Assembly: GCA_038320555.1 (NCBI GenBank)
Contig: JBBQEJ010000002.1
Coordinates: forward strand, 1 to 64,000
Origin: JALZOC01 sp038320555
GTDB lineage: Bacteria; Acidobacteriota; Vicinamibacteria; Vicinamibacterales; 2-12-FULL-66-21
DNA length: 64,000 nucleotides
Direction: 5' to 3'
Below, piece after piece: positions 50,854 to 59,679 of the stretch. The notes beneath the pieces are model-generated. The model was given only the letters and a program-made list of their open reading frames with translations, had not been told where the DNA came from and ran no database searches. The translations under genes were made by a program, and so were the position numbers. Position 1 is the first letter of the stretch, and each line of letters begins with the position of its first letter.

Positions 50854-51947
50854 TGCTGTATCACCTGCTGTACCCCCTGCACACGCAGTTCGCGGTTTTC
50901 AACGTGGCCCGCTACATCACGTTTCGCACCGCGGCCGCGAGCCTCAGCGCGCTCGTCATCGGCCTCTTTGTCGGGCCGGTGATGATCAGGAAGCTTCACG
51001 ATTTCCAGATCGGCCAGGTCATCCGTCAGGACGGTCCGGCGGCCCACCGCACAAAAGCCGGCACACCGACGATGGGTGGGCTGCTGATTCTGACGTCGGT
51101 GCTCGTGCCCACATTGCTGTGGGCGGACCTGACCGACCCGTTCATCTGGGTGGCGGTGCTCGCGACCCTGGCATTTGGCGGGATAGGGTTTGCCGACGAT
51201 TACCTCAAGATCGTGCGGCGATCCCATCACGGGCTGCGGCCGCGCTACAAGATCGGATGGCAGGTCGTTGCAGCGGCGGCGGTTGGACTTGCGCTCCTCC
51301 TGCTCGCCAACCATGAGCCGTCGCTCTACAGCACCCGGCTGATCTTTCCGTTCTTCAAACGGCTGATACCGGATCTCGGATGGTTCTACGTGGCGTTCGC
51401 CGTCGTCTTTCTCGTCGGCGCGACCAACGACGTCAACATGACCGATGGCCTCGACGGCCTGGCGATCAGCGTCTTTGCCGTGTCGGCCGCGGCGTTCACC
51501 GGGCTCGCCTACGTGTCGACTCACGTCGTCTTCTCCAACTACCTGCAACTCGTCCGGCTCAATCCGGAGGCGGCGGAGCTGACCATCTTCTGCGGTGCGC
51601 TCGTCGGCGCAAGCCTCGGGTTCCTCTGGTGGAACTGCTATCCGGCCGAGATCTTCATGGGCGACGTCGGGTCGCTCGGCCTCGGGGGCGCGCTTGGCAC
51701 GGTGGCGCTGCTCATCAAGCAGGAGATTCTCTTCGTAGTGGTCGGCGGTGTCTTCGTCATGGAGGCCGCGTCGGTCATCATCCAGGTGGGCTCGTTCAAA
51801 TTGACGGGGCGGCGTGTCTTCAAGATGGCGCCGATCCACCACCACTTCGAGCTGATCGGATGGAGCGAACCGAAGGTCATCACCCGGTTCGTGATCATCG
51901 CGATCATTTTCGCGTTGTTCAGCCTGACGACGTTGAAGCTGCGATGA
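50853..51947 (+). CDS. mraY: Phospho-MurNAc-pentapeptide transferase MraY
   Basis: MraY (364 aa) transfers phospho-MurNAc-pentapeptide to undecaprenyl phosphate, making lipid I. Ten or so membrane helices are visible. Conserved loops: RTKAGTPTMGG-like AHRTKAGTPTMGG, FADDYLKIVRR with the DD pair, NMTDGLDGLA, GDVGSLGLGG and the APIHHHFE loop. The ATG is at 50853 (TGATG with murF); longer frames are shadows. ATGA overlap with murD. Confidence 0.96.
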   Translation: MLYHLLYPLHTQFAVFNVARYITFRTAAASLSALVIGLFVGPVMIRKLHDFQIGQVIRQDGPAAHRTKAGTPTMGGLLILTSVLVPTLLWADLTDPFIWVAVLATLAFGGIGFADDYLKIVRRSHHGLRPRYKIGWQVVAAAAVGLALLLLANHEPSLYSTRLIFPFFKRLIPDLGWFYVAFAVVFLVGATNDVNMTDGLDGLAISVFAVSAAAFTGLAYVSTHVVFSNYLQLVRLNPEAAELTIFCGALVGASLGFLWWNCYPAEIFMGDVGSLGLGGALGTVALLIKQEILFVVVGGVFVMEAASVIIQVGSFKLTGRRVFKMAPIHHHFELIGWSEPKVITRFVIIAIIFALFSLTTLKLR

Positions 51948-53329
51948 CGATCGATCGCCCATTCTCCGTCCGCGGCAAGCGCGTCACCGTCGTCGGGGCG
52001 GCGCGCAGTGGTGTGGCGGCAGCGGAGCTGCTCGTACGCCGCGGGGCGACCGTCATCCTGACCGACACGCGTACCCATCTGGACGACGAGGATCGTCTTC
52101 GAGCGAGCGGCGTGGATCTCGAGCTCGGCGGCCATCACGCGTCCACTTTCACCGGAGCGGATCTCATCGTCACCAGTCCGGGCGTGCCGTACCGGCATCC
52201 GCTGATCGAGGCGGCCCGCCACGTCGGCGTCCCCGTGATCGGCGAGCTGGAGCTGGCTTCGCGCTGGCTGCGCGGGAGGATCGTGGCGATCACCGGAACG
52301 AAGGGGAAGTCCACCACCACGACGCTGACAGGGCGGATGCTCGAGGCCGGCGGTCACCGCGTTCTGGTCGGCGGAAACATCGGCCACGCGCTGAGCGCCC
52401 AGGTCGACGAATCAACCGAGGACACGATTCACGTGATCGAGGCGAGCAGCTTCCAGCTCGAAACGGCCGACACGTTCCATCCCTGGATCGCGGTGCTGCT
52501 GAATTTCTTTCCCGACCATCTCGATCGTCACGTCACCGTCGAGGAGTACGCGGCGGCAAAGACGCGGATCTTCGCGCACCAGGCCGCCGACGACTGGGCG
52601 GTCCTCAATGCCGACGACAGCGCGGTGCTTGCGATGGCCGCCGGCGGACGGTCGCAGCAGTTGCTGTTCTCGATGCACGGCGAGCTCTCCCAGGGCATCG
52701 TCGTGGAGGGCGATTCGATTGTGCGGCGTACCGAGGCAGGGCCCCAGCCCCTCGTGCCGCTGTCGGCGATCCGGCTGCTCGGGCGCCACCTGGTCGCCGA
52801 CGTGCTCGCGGCATCGGCGGTGGCGTGGCTGGCCGGGGTCGACGCCGCGGCGATGACGCGTGCGGTCGAAGGGTTTTCGGGTCTCGAACACGCGCTCGAA
52901 CCGGTCGGTGAGGTGGGGGGCGTGCACTTCGTGAACGACTCGAAAGCCACCAACATCGAGGCCGCGCGGCGCGCGATCGAAAGTTTCGATGAGGGCCTCG
53001 TCGTGATTCTCGGCGGACGCTTCAAGGGCGGCGACTTCCGCGACCTGATCGAACCGCTTCAGTCCCGGCGAGGCACCGTCGTGGCCATCGGTGAATCACG
53101 GGCGCTCATCGCGGATGCACTCGGGGGCCAGGTCGAGCTACACGAGTCATCGGACATGTCGTCGGCCGTCAGAACCGCGTTCGCCTCGGCGTCGCCCGGG
53201 CGGACCGTGGTGCTCGCGCCCGCCTGCGCGAGCTTCGACATGTTCCGCGATTACGCGGAGCGCGGGCGCGTGTTCAAGCAGGAAGTGCTGCGGTTGCAGG
53301 AGGAGTGGAATGTCACGCGTGAGCAGTGA
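51944..53329 (+). CDS. murD: UDP-MurNAc-L-alanine:D-glutamate ligase MurD
   Basis: MurD (461 aa) adds D-Glu to UDP-MurNAc-L-Ala. Seen are a Rossmann N-terminus (VTVVGAARSGVAAAELLVRR), the P-loop GTKGKSTTTTLTG, EASSFQLETADTF, FFPDHLDRH and GVHFVNDSKATNIEAA. The start ATG 51944 forms ATGA with the mraY stop. The stop (53329) falls within the left arm of an inverted repeat, which supplies the final codons (TREQ). Confidence 0.96.
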   Translation: MTIDRPFSVRGKRVTVVGAARSGVAAAELLVRRGATVILTDTRTHLDDEDRLRASGVDLELGGHHASTFTGADLIVTSPGVPYRHPLIEAARHVGVPVIGELELASRWLRGRIVAITGTKGKSTTTTLTGRMLEAGGHRVLVGGNIGHALSAQVDESTEDTIHVIEASSFQLETADTFHPWIAVLLNFFPDHLDRHVTVEEYAAAKTRIFAHQAADDWAVLNADDSAVLAMAAGGRSQQLLFSMHGELSQGIVVEGDSIVRRTEAGPQPLVPLSAIRLLGRHLVADVLAASAVAWLAGVDAAAMTRAVEGFSGLEHALEPVGEVGGVHFVNDSKATNIEAARRAIESFDEGLVVILGGRFKGGDFRDLIEPLQSRRGTVVAIGESRALIADALGGQVELHESSDMSSAVRTAFASASPGRTVVLAPACASFDMFRDYAERGRVFKQEVLRLQEEWNVTREQ

Positions 53330-53442
53330 GCAGTCATCAGTCCGGTCGGTGCGGTGAAGAACCGTCCGCTGGGAACGCAGGCTGCCCCGGTCTGCGAGGG
53401 TGGTGTCTTAGCCCCCGTCCGGCTGATGACTGCTGACTGCTT
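53322..53442. repeat. Near-perfect inverted repeat overlapping the murD stop
   Basis: The left arm, 53322-53345 (AGCAGTGAGCAGTCATCAGT then CCGG), and the right arm, 53419-53442 (CCGGCTGATGACTGCTGACT then GCTT), are complementary except for a few positions, with about 73 bases between. Near the right arm AGTCATCAG/CTGATGACT pairs perfectly. No gene lies in it. Confidence 0.65.
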
Positions 53443-53456
53443 ACGCTGACAATTCA

Positions 53457-53498
53457 TAGCGGCTAGCGGCTAGCGATTAGCGGCTAGCGCTCAGCGAC
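53457..53498. repeat. Six-copy heptanucleotide array TAGCGGC
   Basis: Contiguous 7-mers TAGCGGC, TAGCGGC, TAGCGAT, TAGCGGC, TAGCGCT and CAGCGAC. The same unit and period occur at 8937-8964 on the other strand. Together with the inverted repeat just before it, it fills most of the 286-base gap that interrupts the dcw cluster between murD and ftsW. The remainder (53499-53615) shows no clear signal. Confidence 0.7.
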
Positions 53499-53615
53499 TG
53501 CGGCATCTGGCTCGCGGTCGCGGGTGCAGTTTCGTGCACCCTCCGTGTGCGCCCGTTGCGCACCGTCAGGGTGGTTGTCGGTCCGACTCGGCCGGACCTT
53601 TAGGCGGCGAAAAGT

Positions 53616-54749
53616 ATGGCGCGGAAGCTGAAATCCGACAAGTTGCTGTTCACGGCCACGCTGCTGCTCGTGTGTACGAGCGTCGTGATGGTGTACAGCG
53701 CCTCGGCGGTCGTCGCGATGGAGAACAACGGCGATCCTTATTTGTATCTGTTCAAGCAGGGGACGTGGGCGTTGCTCGGCCTGGTCCTCGTTCCGGTGAT
53801 GATGCGGATCGATTACCGCCGCTACCGGGAGCCGGCCGTGATCTGGGTCGGGCTCGTCATGGTGTCGCTCGCGCTCGTGGCCGTGCTCTTCGGCCACGCG
53901 AGAAATGGCGCGACACGCTGGATCGGCTTCGGACCGCTGGGCGTGCAACCGTCGGAGCTCGCCAAGATTGTCGTCATCGTGTTCATGGCGGCGCTGCTCG
54001 AGCGGCGGATGGATCGCATCGACGAACCGCTGTACGCGCTCCTGCCGATCGGCGTCGTGCTCGCCATCATTGTCAGCTTGATTCTCGCTGAGCCCGATCT
54101 GGGAACGTCGGTGTCGGTCCTCGTGATTGCCGCGGTCATGATTTTCGCCGCGGGGATCAACTACCGGTACGTGGCGGGTGTCTTCGTCGCCTCGCTGCCG
54201 GCCTTGTATTTCCTGCTGGCGTTTTCGGATTACCGCCGGCGGCGGGTGCTTGCGTTCCTGAACCCCTGGGCGGATCCGCTTGGCGACGGCTTCCAGATGA
54301 TTCAGTCCATGATTGCCGTCGGCACGGGCGGCATCTTCGGCCGCGGCCTGATGGGCGGCGTGCAGAAGCTCTTCTACCTGCCGGAGCCGCACAACGACTT
54401 CATCTACGCGGTCATCTCCGAGGAGCTCGGATTCATCGGGGCCACGGTGGTGCTCGCATGCTTCTGCGTGATCACGTGGCGCGGCCTTCGCACCGCCCTG
54501 CGCGCACCCGACCGCTTCGGCGCGTTCCTCGCGCTGGGGTTGACCACGATGGTCGCCTTCCAGGCGTTCTTCAACGTCAGCGTGGTGCTTGGGCTGCTGC
54601 CCACCAAGGGTATTCCGCTGCCGTTCGTGAGCTACGGTGGTTCGTCGCTGCTCATCAATCTTGTAGGAATGGGGATTCTGCTGAACGTGTCGCAGCACAC
54701 GTCCTCGACGCACGTCATCACGACGACACTCCGTGCGCAGGATGCATGA
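53616..54749 (+). CDS. ftsW: Septal peptidoglycan glycosyltransferase FtsW (SEDS)
   Basis: FtsW (377 aa, about ten helices) polymerises lipid II at the septum with its partner transpeptidase. SEDS landmarks: MVYSASAVVAMENNGDP, GVQPSELAKIVVIVF, EPDLGTSVSVLVIA, YLPEPHNDFIYAVISEELGF and GIPLPFVSYGGSSLL. The ATG follows a weak AGGCGG. It comes after the only large gap in the cluster, so a promoter here is possible, but I see no good match. ATGA overlap with murG. Confidence 0.94.
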   Translation: MARKLKSDKLLFTATLLLVCTSVVMVYSASAVVAMENNGDPYLYLFKQGTWALLGLVLVPVMMRIDYRRYREPAVIWVGLVMVSLALVAVLFGHARNGATRWIGFGPLGVQPSELAKIVVIVFMAALLERRMDRIDEPLYALLPIGVVLAIIVSLILAEPDLGTSVSVLVIAAVMIFAAGINYRYVAGVFVASLPALYFLLAFSDYRRRRVLAFLNPWADPLGDGFQMIQSMIAVGTGGIFGRGLMGGVQKLFYLPEPHNDFIYAVISEELGFIGATVVLACFCVITWRGLRTALRAPDRFGAFLALGLTTMVAFQAFFNVSVVLGLLPTKGIPLPFVSYGGSSLLINLVGMGILLNVSQHTSSTHVITTTLRAQDA

Positions 54750-55852
54750 CGCCCCTTCGCATCGTGATCGCGGGCGGCGGCACCGGCGGCCACCTGTATC
54801 CGGGCATCGCGGTCGCGCGCGAGCTGCTGCGCCGCCGTCCGGACGCGCGCATTACGTTTGCGGGAACCGCGCGCGGAATCGAATCGCGCGTGGTCCCGAA
54901 GGAAGGATTCGAGCTCGACACCCTGCGCAGCACGGGACTGAAAGGCACGTCGCTCGCGGCCCGCGTCAGGGGACTGCTGTTGATTCCGTTGAGCGGTATC
55001 GACGCGTGGTCGATCGTGTCGCGCCGGATGCCGGATCTGGTGATTGGCGTGGGCGGGTACAGCTCGGGGCCGGTGGTGCTGATCGCGTCGGTGCGCCGCA
55101 TCCCGACGCTTCTGCTCGAGCAGAATGCAGTGCCCGGCCTGACGAACCGGCTGCTTGCGCGCGCCGTCAGCGCCGCGGCCGTGACGTTCGAATCGACGGC
55201 GGTCTATTTCGGAGGGAGGGCAATTGTCGCAGGCAACCCGGTTCGGTCCGAGTTCATGTCGGAAAACCCCGCCCCCGGAGCGCGTGCCGCGGGGCCCTCG
55301 AGGGTTTTGATCTTTGGCGGCTCCCAGGGCTCGCACGCGATCAACGTGGCCATGGTGGAAGCGGCGGCGCAACTGGCAACCCACCCTGGCGGGATGGCAA
55401 TCACGCATCAAACAGGAGAGCGCGATCTGGAACTGGTGCGCGACGGGTACCGGCGGGCGGGGCTCGAGGCCCGCGTTGAGCCGTTCCTGTTCGCTATGGA
55501 CAGGGAAATAAAAGCAGCCGACCTCGTCGTCTGCCGGGCCGGCGCGACGACGATCGCAGAGCTGACGGCAGCGGGGCGGCCGGCGGTGCTCGTGCCGTTG
55601 CCGACCGCCGCCGACGATCACCAGCGGAAGAACGCCGAGATTCTGGTGGCCGCGGGTGCGGCGGAGACGTTGGAACAAGAGACGCTGAATGGGACGCGGC
55701 TGGCCGCGCGGATCACCGCGCTCCTCGGCAGCCCCGGGCGGCTCGCGGAGATGTCGGCCGCGGCGCGGCGACTCGCGCGGCCGGACGCCGCGCGCGTGAT
55801 TGCGGACAAGGCGCTCGAGCTCGCCGGTGCTCGGACGCGAAACGGTAATTGA
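54746..55852 (+). CDS. murG: UDP-GlcNAc:lipid I N-acetylglucosaminyltransferase MurG
   Basis: MurG (368 aa) makes lipid II on the cytoplasmic face. It has the N-terminal glycine-rich AGGGTGGHLYPGIAVA, GVGGYSSGPVVLIA, EQNAVPGLTNRLLA, GGSQGSHAINVAMV and CRAGATTIAELTAAG with PLPTAADDHQRKNAE, the donor-binding region. The ATG 54746 overlaps ftsW as ATGA; the longer frame is non-family. TTGA overlap with murC. Confidence 0.95.
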   Translation: MTPLRIVIAGGGTGGHLYPGIAVARELLRRRPDARITFAGTARGIESRVVPKEGFELDTLRSTGLKGTSLAARVRGLLLIPLSGIDAWSIVSRRMPDLVIGVGGYSSGPVVLIASVRRIPTLLLEQNAVPGLTNRLLARAVSAAAVTFESTAVYFGGRAIVAGNPVRSEFMSENPAPGARAAGPSRVLIFGGSQGSHAINVAMVEAAAQLATHPGGMAITHQTGERDLELVRDGYRRAGLEARVEPFLFAMDREIKAADLVVCRAGATTIAELTAAGRPAVLVPLPTAADDHQRKNAEILVAAGAAETLEQETLNGTRLAARITALLGSPGRLAEMSAAARRLARPDAARVIADKALELAGARTRNGN

Positions 55853-57351
55853 GGATTGAAAACCACGAACCAACGCCCATGCTCGGCCGCACTCGAAGGA
55901 TTCATTTCGTCGGCGTCGGCGGTATCGGGATGAGCGGCATCGCCGAACTGCTCGCCAACCTCGGGTACGAGGTGGCCGGATCGGACGTGAAACGATCCGA
56001 CGTCACCGATCGGCTCGAAACGCTCGGGGTCCGCCTGTGGTCCGGGCACGACGCCGCCCACGTTGGTGCGGCCGACGTCGTCGTGGTGTCGTCGGCGATT
56101 CGCTCCGACAACCCGGAGGTTGCCGAAGCCAGGCGACGGAATATTCCGGTGATTCCGCGTGCCGAGATGCTCGCCGAGTTGATGCGGCTGCGCTACGGCA
56201 TCGCGATCGCGGGGGCCCATGGCAAGACCACCACCACGTCGATGGTGGCGCTGATTCTCGAGCGTGCCGGGCTCGATCCGACGGCCGTCATCGGCGGCCG
56301 GCTCAGCGCCTTCGGCAGCAACGCACGCCTGGGCAGCGGCGATTACATGGTCGTCGAAGCGGATGAAAGCGATCGCTCTTTTCTCAAGCTGTCGCCCTCG
56401 ATCGCGGTCATCACGAACCTCGATCGGGAGCACATGGAGAGTTACGGCAGCTGGGAGAACCTGCAGCAGGCCTTCGCCGACTTCGCCAACAAAGTGCCGT
56501 TCTACGGCGTGGTCGTGGCGTGCGCGGACGATGCGGCTGTCAGAGAGCTTCTGCCGAAACTGACGTGCCGTGTCATCACCTACGGCCTGAATGGCCGGCG
56601 CGCCGACATCGTCGGCAGGAACATGCGGCTCGAGGCGTTCGGATCGGCGTGCGACGTGGTTCAGCAGCAGGCTGACGGGATCTCGAAAGACCTCGGCCAG
56701 GTTCGGCTTCGCGTGCCCGGCCGGCACAACCTGCTGAACGCGCTGGGCGCCATCGCGGTAGGGCTCGAAGCGGCCGTACCGTTTGCACGGATCGTCGCGG
56801 CGCTCGAGGAATTTCGCGGCGCCGAGCGCCGCTTTCAGATGCGCGGCGAAGCTCGCGGCGTGATGGTTGTAGACGACTACGGGCATCACCCGACGGAAAT
56901 TAGCGCCGTCATCGACGCGGCGCGAGCCGGTATCGACCGGCGGGTCGTCGTGGTTTTTCAGCCGCACCGGTACTCGCGGACCAGCCAGTTGCTGCCTGAA
57001 TTCGGTCTGGCGCTCGCCGCGGCGGATGAGGTCGTACTCACGGACATCTATGCCGCAGGAGAAACGCCGCTTGAAGGGGTGACCATCGAGGCCGTTGCAG
57101 CCGCCGTGCGCGCGGTGGGCTCCTGCCCCGTCCACGTCGTGAAGAACATCGACGCGTTGCCGGCCGCTGTCTCCGCGCTCGCGCGCGACGGGGATCTCGT
57201 GATCACGCTTGGCGCCGGATCGATTGGAACCGTCGCCGATCGGATTCTCGACCAACTGCGGGGCAGTCAGGCAGCGGGTGGAGACCGGTCCGCCGAAGCC
57301 GGAGGGAAAGAGGCGGACAGGTCGGACGAAGCCGGAGGCGAAGTCGGATGA
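55849..57351 (+). CDS. murC: UDP-MurNAc:L-alanine ligase MurC
   Basis: MurC (500 aa from TTG 55849) adds L-Ala to UDP-MurNAc. The N-terminus has HFVGVGGIGMSGIAELLANL; the P-loop is GAHGKTTTTSMVAL; EADESDRSFL and DDYGHHPTEISAVI are typical. ATG 55879 just before LGRTRRIHF is an alternative start, and the TTGA overlap with murG supports 55849. The last 25 residues are two 11-residue near-copies (RSAEAGGKEAD and RSDEAGGEVG) from an 18-base repeat, an unusual tail. ATGA overlap with ftsQ. Confidence 0.95.
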   Translation: MRIENHEPTPMLGRTRRIHFVGVGGIGMSGIAELLANLGYEVAGSDVKRSDVTDRLETLGVRLWSGHDAAHVGAADVVVVSSAIRSDNPEVAEARRRNIPVIPRAEMLAELMRLRYGIAIAGAHGKTTTTSMVALILERAGLDPTAVIGGRLSAFGSNARLGSGDYMVVEADESDRSFLKLSPSIAVITNLDREHMESYGSWENLQQAFADFANKVPFYGVVVACADDAAVRELLPKLTCRVITYGLNGRRADIVGRNMRLEAFGSACDVVQQQADGISKDLGQVRLRVPGRHNLLNALGAIAVGLEAAVPFARIVAALEEFRGAERRFQMRGEARGVMVVDDYGHHPTEISAVIDAARAGIDRRVVVVFQPHRYSRTSQLLPEFGLALAAADEVVLTDIYAAGETPLEGVTIEAVAAAVRAVGSCPVHVVKNIDALPAAVSALARDGDLVITLGAGSIGTVADRILDQLRGSQAAGGDRSAEAGGKEADRSDEAGGEVG

Positions 57352-58178
57352 GTGTCAAGGCGCCATCCGAGAAAAACTTTCGTCGCGCGCGCGCCAGGCC
57401 GGTGCGGCGCAAGGGGAGCCGCGGCTGGGGATCGTGGCGCGCCGTCGGCCACGTCGTCTGCGCCGCGCTGGGCGTGTACGCCGCGTACCGGGCATTCGAT
57501 CTGGCCGTGAGCGCGTCGGCGCTGCGAGTCCGGCAGATTTCGGTGCACGGCAATGTGCGGCTGTCGGCGGGAGAAGTGCAGACGCTCGTGGGCAACCTCC
57601 GCGGCACGAGCATCCTGACCGCTGACCTGCCAGCCTCCCGCCGGCGCCTGCTCCTCTCGCCATGGGTCGCCGACGTCGCGCTGCGGCGCGTGCTGCCGTC
57701 GACGGTCGAAGTCTTCGTGTCGGAGCGGCGTCCGATGGGCCTGTGCCGGATAGGAAATCAAATGTACCTGGTTGATCGGCTCGGCATCGTGATCGACGAA
57801 TTCGGACCGCAGTACGCGGAGTTCGATCTGCCGATTATCGACGGCCTCGTGCGACCCTCCTCGTCCGCCGAGCCGGCACTCGACGAGCGGCGGGCCGACC
57901 TTGCCGCGCGCGTGATCGACGCCATGGCCTCGCAGAAGGATCTCGCACAACGCGTGTCCCAGATCGATGTCGCCGATCTGCACGATGCCGTGGTGCTGCT
58001 CGACGGGGACCAGGCGCTGCTGCATCTCGGCGAGGATCGGTTCCTCGAGCGGTTGCAGTCGTATCTGGATGTCGCGTCGGCTCTGCGCGAGCGGGTGGCG
58101 GACATCGATTACGTGGATCTCAGGTTTGATCAGCGGATGTACGTCAGGTCCGTCACGGTCAAACACAAGCAGCCCTGA
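57348..58178 (+). CDS. ftsQ: Cell division protein FtsQ
   Basis: FtsQ (276 aa) is a bitopic protein linking cytoplasmic and periplasmic division factors. A basic cytoplasmic N-terminus, one membrane helix (VGHVVCAALGVYAAY) and a POTRA domain with ISVHGNVRLSAGEVQTLVG are visible, followed by the FtsQ/DivIB beta domain (VEVFVSERRPMGLCRIGN, LVDRLGIVIDEF). The C-terminal DIDYVDLRFDQRMYVR is family-like. The position between murC and ftsA is canonical. murB and ddl, often here, are absent. Confidence 0.92.
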   Translation: MSVKAPSEKNFRRARARPVRRKGSRGWGSWRAVGHVVCAALGVYAAYRAFDLAVSASALRVRQISVHGNVRLSAGEVQTLVGNLRGTSILTADLPASRRRLLLSPWVADVALRRVLPSTVEVFVSERRPMGLCRIGNQMYLVDRLGIVIDEFGPQYAEFDLPIIDGLVRPSSSAEPALDERRADLAARVIDAMASQKDLAQRVSQIDVADLHDAVVLLDGDQALLHLGEDRFLERLQSYLDVASALRERVADIDYVDLRFDQRMYVRSVTVKHKQP

Positions 58179-58266
58179 TTGCCCCCGCCACGACGACGCT
58201 CGTCGAGGGAATCGGGGCGGCAGAGGCTGGTCGGTGAACGAGAGCGGCAGAAACGGGGGACCTCAG

Positions 58267-59502
58267 GTGGCACGCAAGGAACGATACCTGGTCGGGCTGG
58301 ACGTCGGGACGTCGAAGATCTCCGCTATCGTCGGCGAGATCACCGACGACGGCGGGCTCGACATCATCGGGATCGGCCAGGCCGACTCGCGCGGCATCAG
58401 ACGCGGCGTCGTCGTCAATCTGGAAGCCGCAGTCGAATCCATCAAGAAGGCCATCGACGAGGCCGAATTGACGGCGGGCGCCGAGATCGATTCCGTCCAC
58501 CTCGGGCTGTCAGGCGCGCACGTGAAAGCATTCAACAGCCGCGGGGTCGTGGCCGTTGCGGGGAAGAATCGTGAGATCACGCGCGAGGATGTCCGGCGCG
58601 CCATAGACGCCGCGAAGGCCGTCGCGCTGCCGAGTGGCCGCGAGATTCTGCACGTGCTCCCGCAGGACTTCGTCGTGGACGAGCAGGACGGCATCGGCGC
58701 TCCCATCGGCATGACGGGAACCAGACTCGAAGTCAACGTGCACGTTGTGACGGGCAGCGCCTCGTCCACACAGAACATCGTGGCGTGCGTGAACCGGGCC
58801 GGCGTGGGCGTCATCGAGACCGTGCTCGAGCAGCTCGCTGCCAGTGAGTCGGTGCTGACCCACGACGAGAAGGAGCTCGGCGTGGCGATCGTGGACATCG
58901 GCGGCGGCACGACCGACTTTGCGATCTTCGAGCGCGGAAGCCTCTGGCACACCGGCGTCGTGGCCGTCGGCGGCGATCACTTCACCAACGATATTGCCGT
59001 CGGGTTGAGAACTCCGATTCCCGACGCGGAAAAAATCAAGCGCCGCTGCGGCTGCGCGTTGTCCGCCATGGTCGATGAAGACGAGACGATTGAGGTTGCG
59101 AGCGTGGGCGGACGCAAGGCCCGGGTGATGGCGCGCCGCATTCTCTCGGAGATTCTCCAGCCGCGCGCCGAGGAGATCTTTCATCTGTTGTGGGATGAGA
59201 TCCGCCGCGCGGGGTTCGAGAAGTCGCTGAACTCGGGCATCGTGCTGACCGGTGGCGGCGCGATGCTCGAGGGCATGGCGGAGATCGGCGAGCAGATTTT
59301 CGATCTGCCGATCCGGCGCGGTGCGCCGGCGGTCGCCGGCGGGCTGGCCGACCATGTCAACAGCCCGGCGTACGCGACCGCTGTCGGACTGGTCATGTAT
59401 GCGCATCGCAATCATGTCGGCGAGGTGGCGCGCCCGGTCGGCGCGGGCGCGTTCGGGCGCGTGGCCGGCCGACTGCGTACGCTGTTCAAGGAATTCTTCT
59501 AA
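58267..59502 (+). CDS. ftsA: Cell division protein FtsA
   Basis: FtsA (411 aa) is the actin-like protein that tethers FtsZ to the membrane. ATP-site motifs: LVGLDVGTSKISAIVGE, AIVDIGGGTTDFAIFE and VLTGGGAMLEGM. The segment about residues 80-160 carries the usual 1C domain (ITREDVRRAIDAAKAVALP). The C-terminus GRVAGRLRTLFKEFF is a short amphipathic helix fitting the membrane-targeting sequence. GTG 58267 with GGGGGA upstream gives the family N-terminus; GTG 58234 is the longer option. Confidence 0.95.
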   Translation: MARKERYLVGLDVGTSKISAIVGEITDDGGLDIIGIGQADSRGIRRGVVVNLEAAVESIKKAIDEAELTAGAEIDSVHLGLSGAHVKAFNSRGVVAVAGKNREITREDVRRAIDAAKAVALPSGREILHVLPQDFVVDEQDGIGAPIGMTGTRLEVNVHVVTGSASSTQNIVACVNRAGVGVIETVLEQLAASESVLTHDEKELGVAIVDIGGGTTDFAIFERGSLWHTGVVAVGGDHFTNDIAVGLRTPIPDAEKIKRRCGCALSAMVDEDETIEVASVGGRKARVMARRILSEILQPRAEEIFHLLWDEIRRAGFEKSLNSGIVLTGGGAMLEGMAEIGEQIFDLPIRRGAPAVAGGLADHVNSPAYATAVGLVMYAHRNHVGEVARPVGAGAFGRVAGRLRTLFKEFF

Positions 59503-59503
59503 G

Positions 59504-59600
59504 CCACGGAAGAACACGGAAGAACTCGGACCAGAGCAAGCGAAGACAGAGAACAAGGAAGAGAGAGAGCAAGGAAGACAGCGCAAGAGAACACAGAGAG
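59504..59600. repeat. Purine-rich CACGGA-type array between ftsA and ftsZ
   Basis: Directly after the ftsA stop come about three 10-base units (CCACGGA, AGAACACGGA, AGAACTCGGA), then purine-rich runs (AGAGAGAGAGC, AGGAAGACAG, AGAACACAGAGAG). It resembles the minus-strand array at 30810-30920. The 177-base gap to the ftsZ start shows no obvious promoter. Confidence 0.55.
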
Positions 59601-59679
59601 TGCCACGCCGCATGGAAGCCGGGGCACGCTCGGCATCGTGGAAGAAATGAACGAAGGATCACGCGCTTGGAGGGGACAC

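Noticed and set aside
49962..51962. Minus-strand open frame of 666 codons opposite murF/mraY
   Set aside because: Antisense shadow; the opposite strand has canonical mur genes with ATGA-type junctions.
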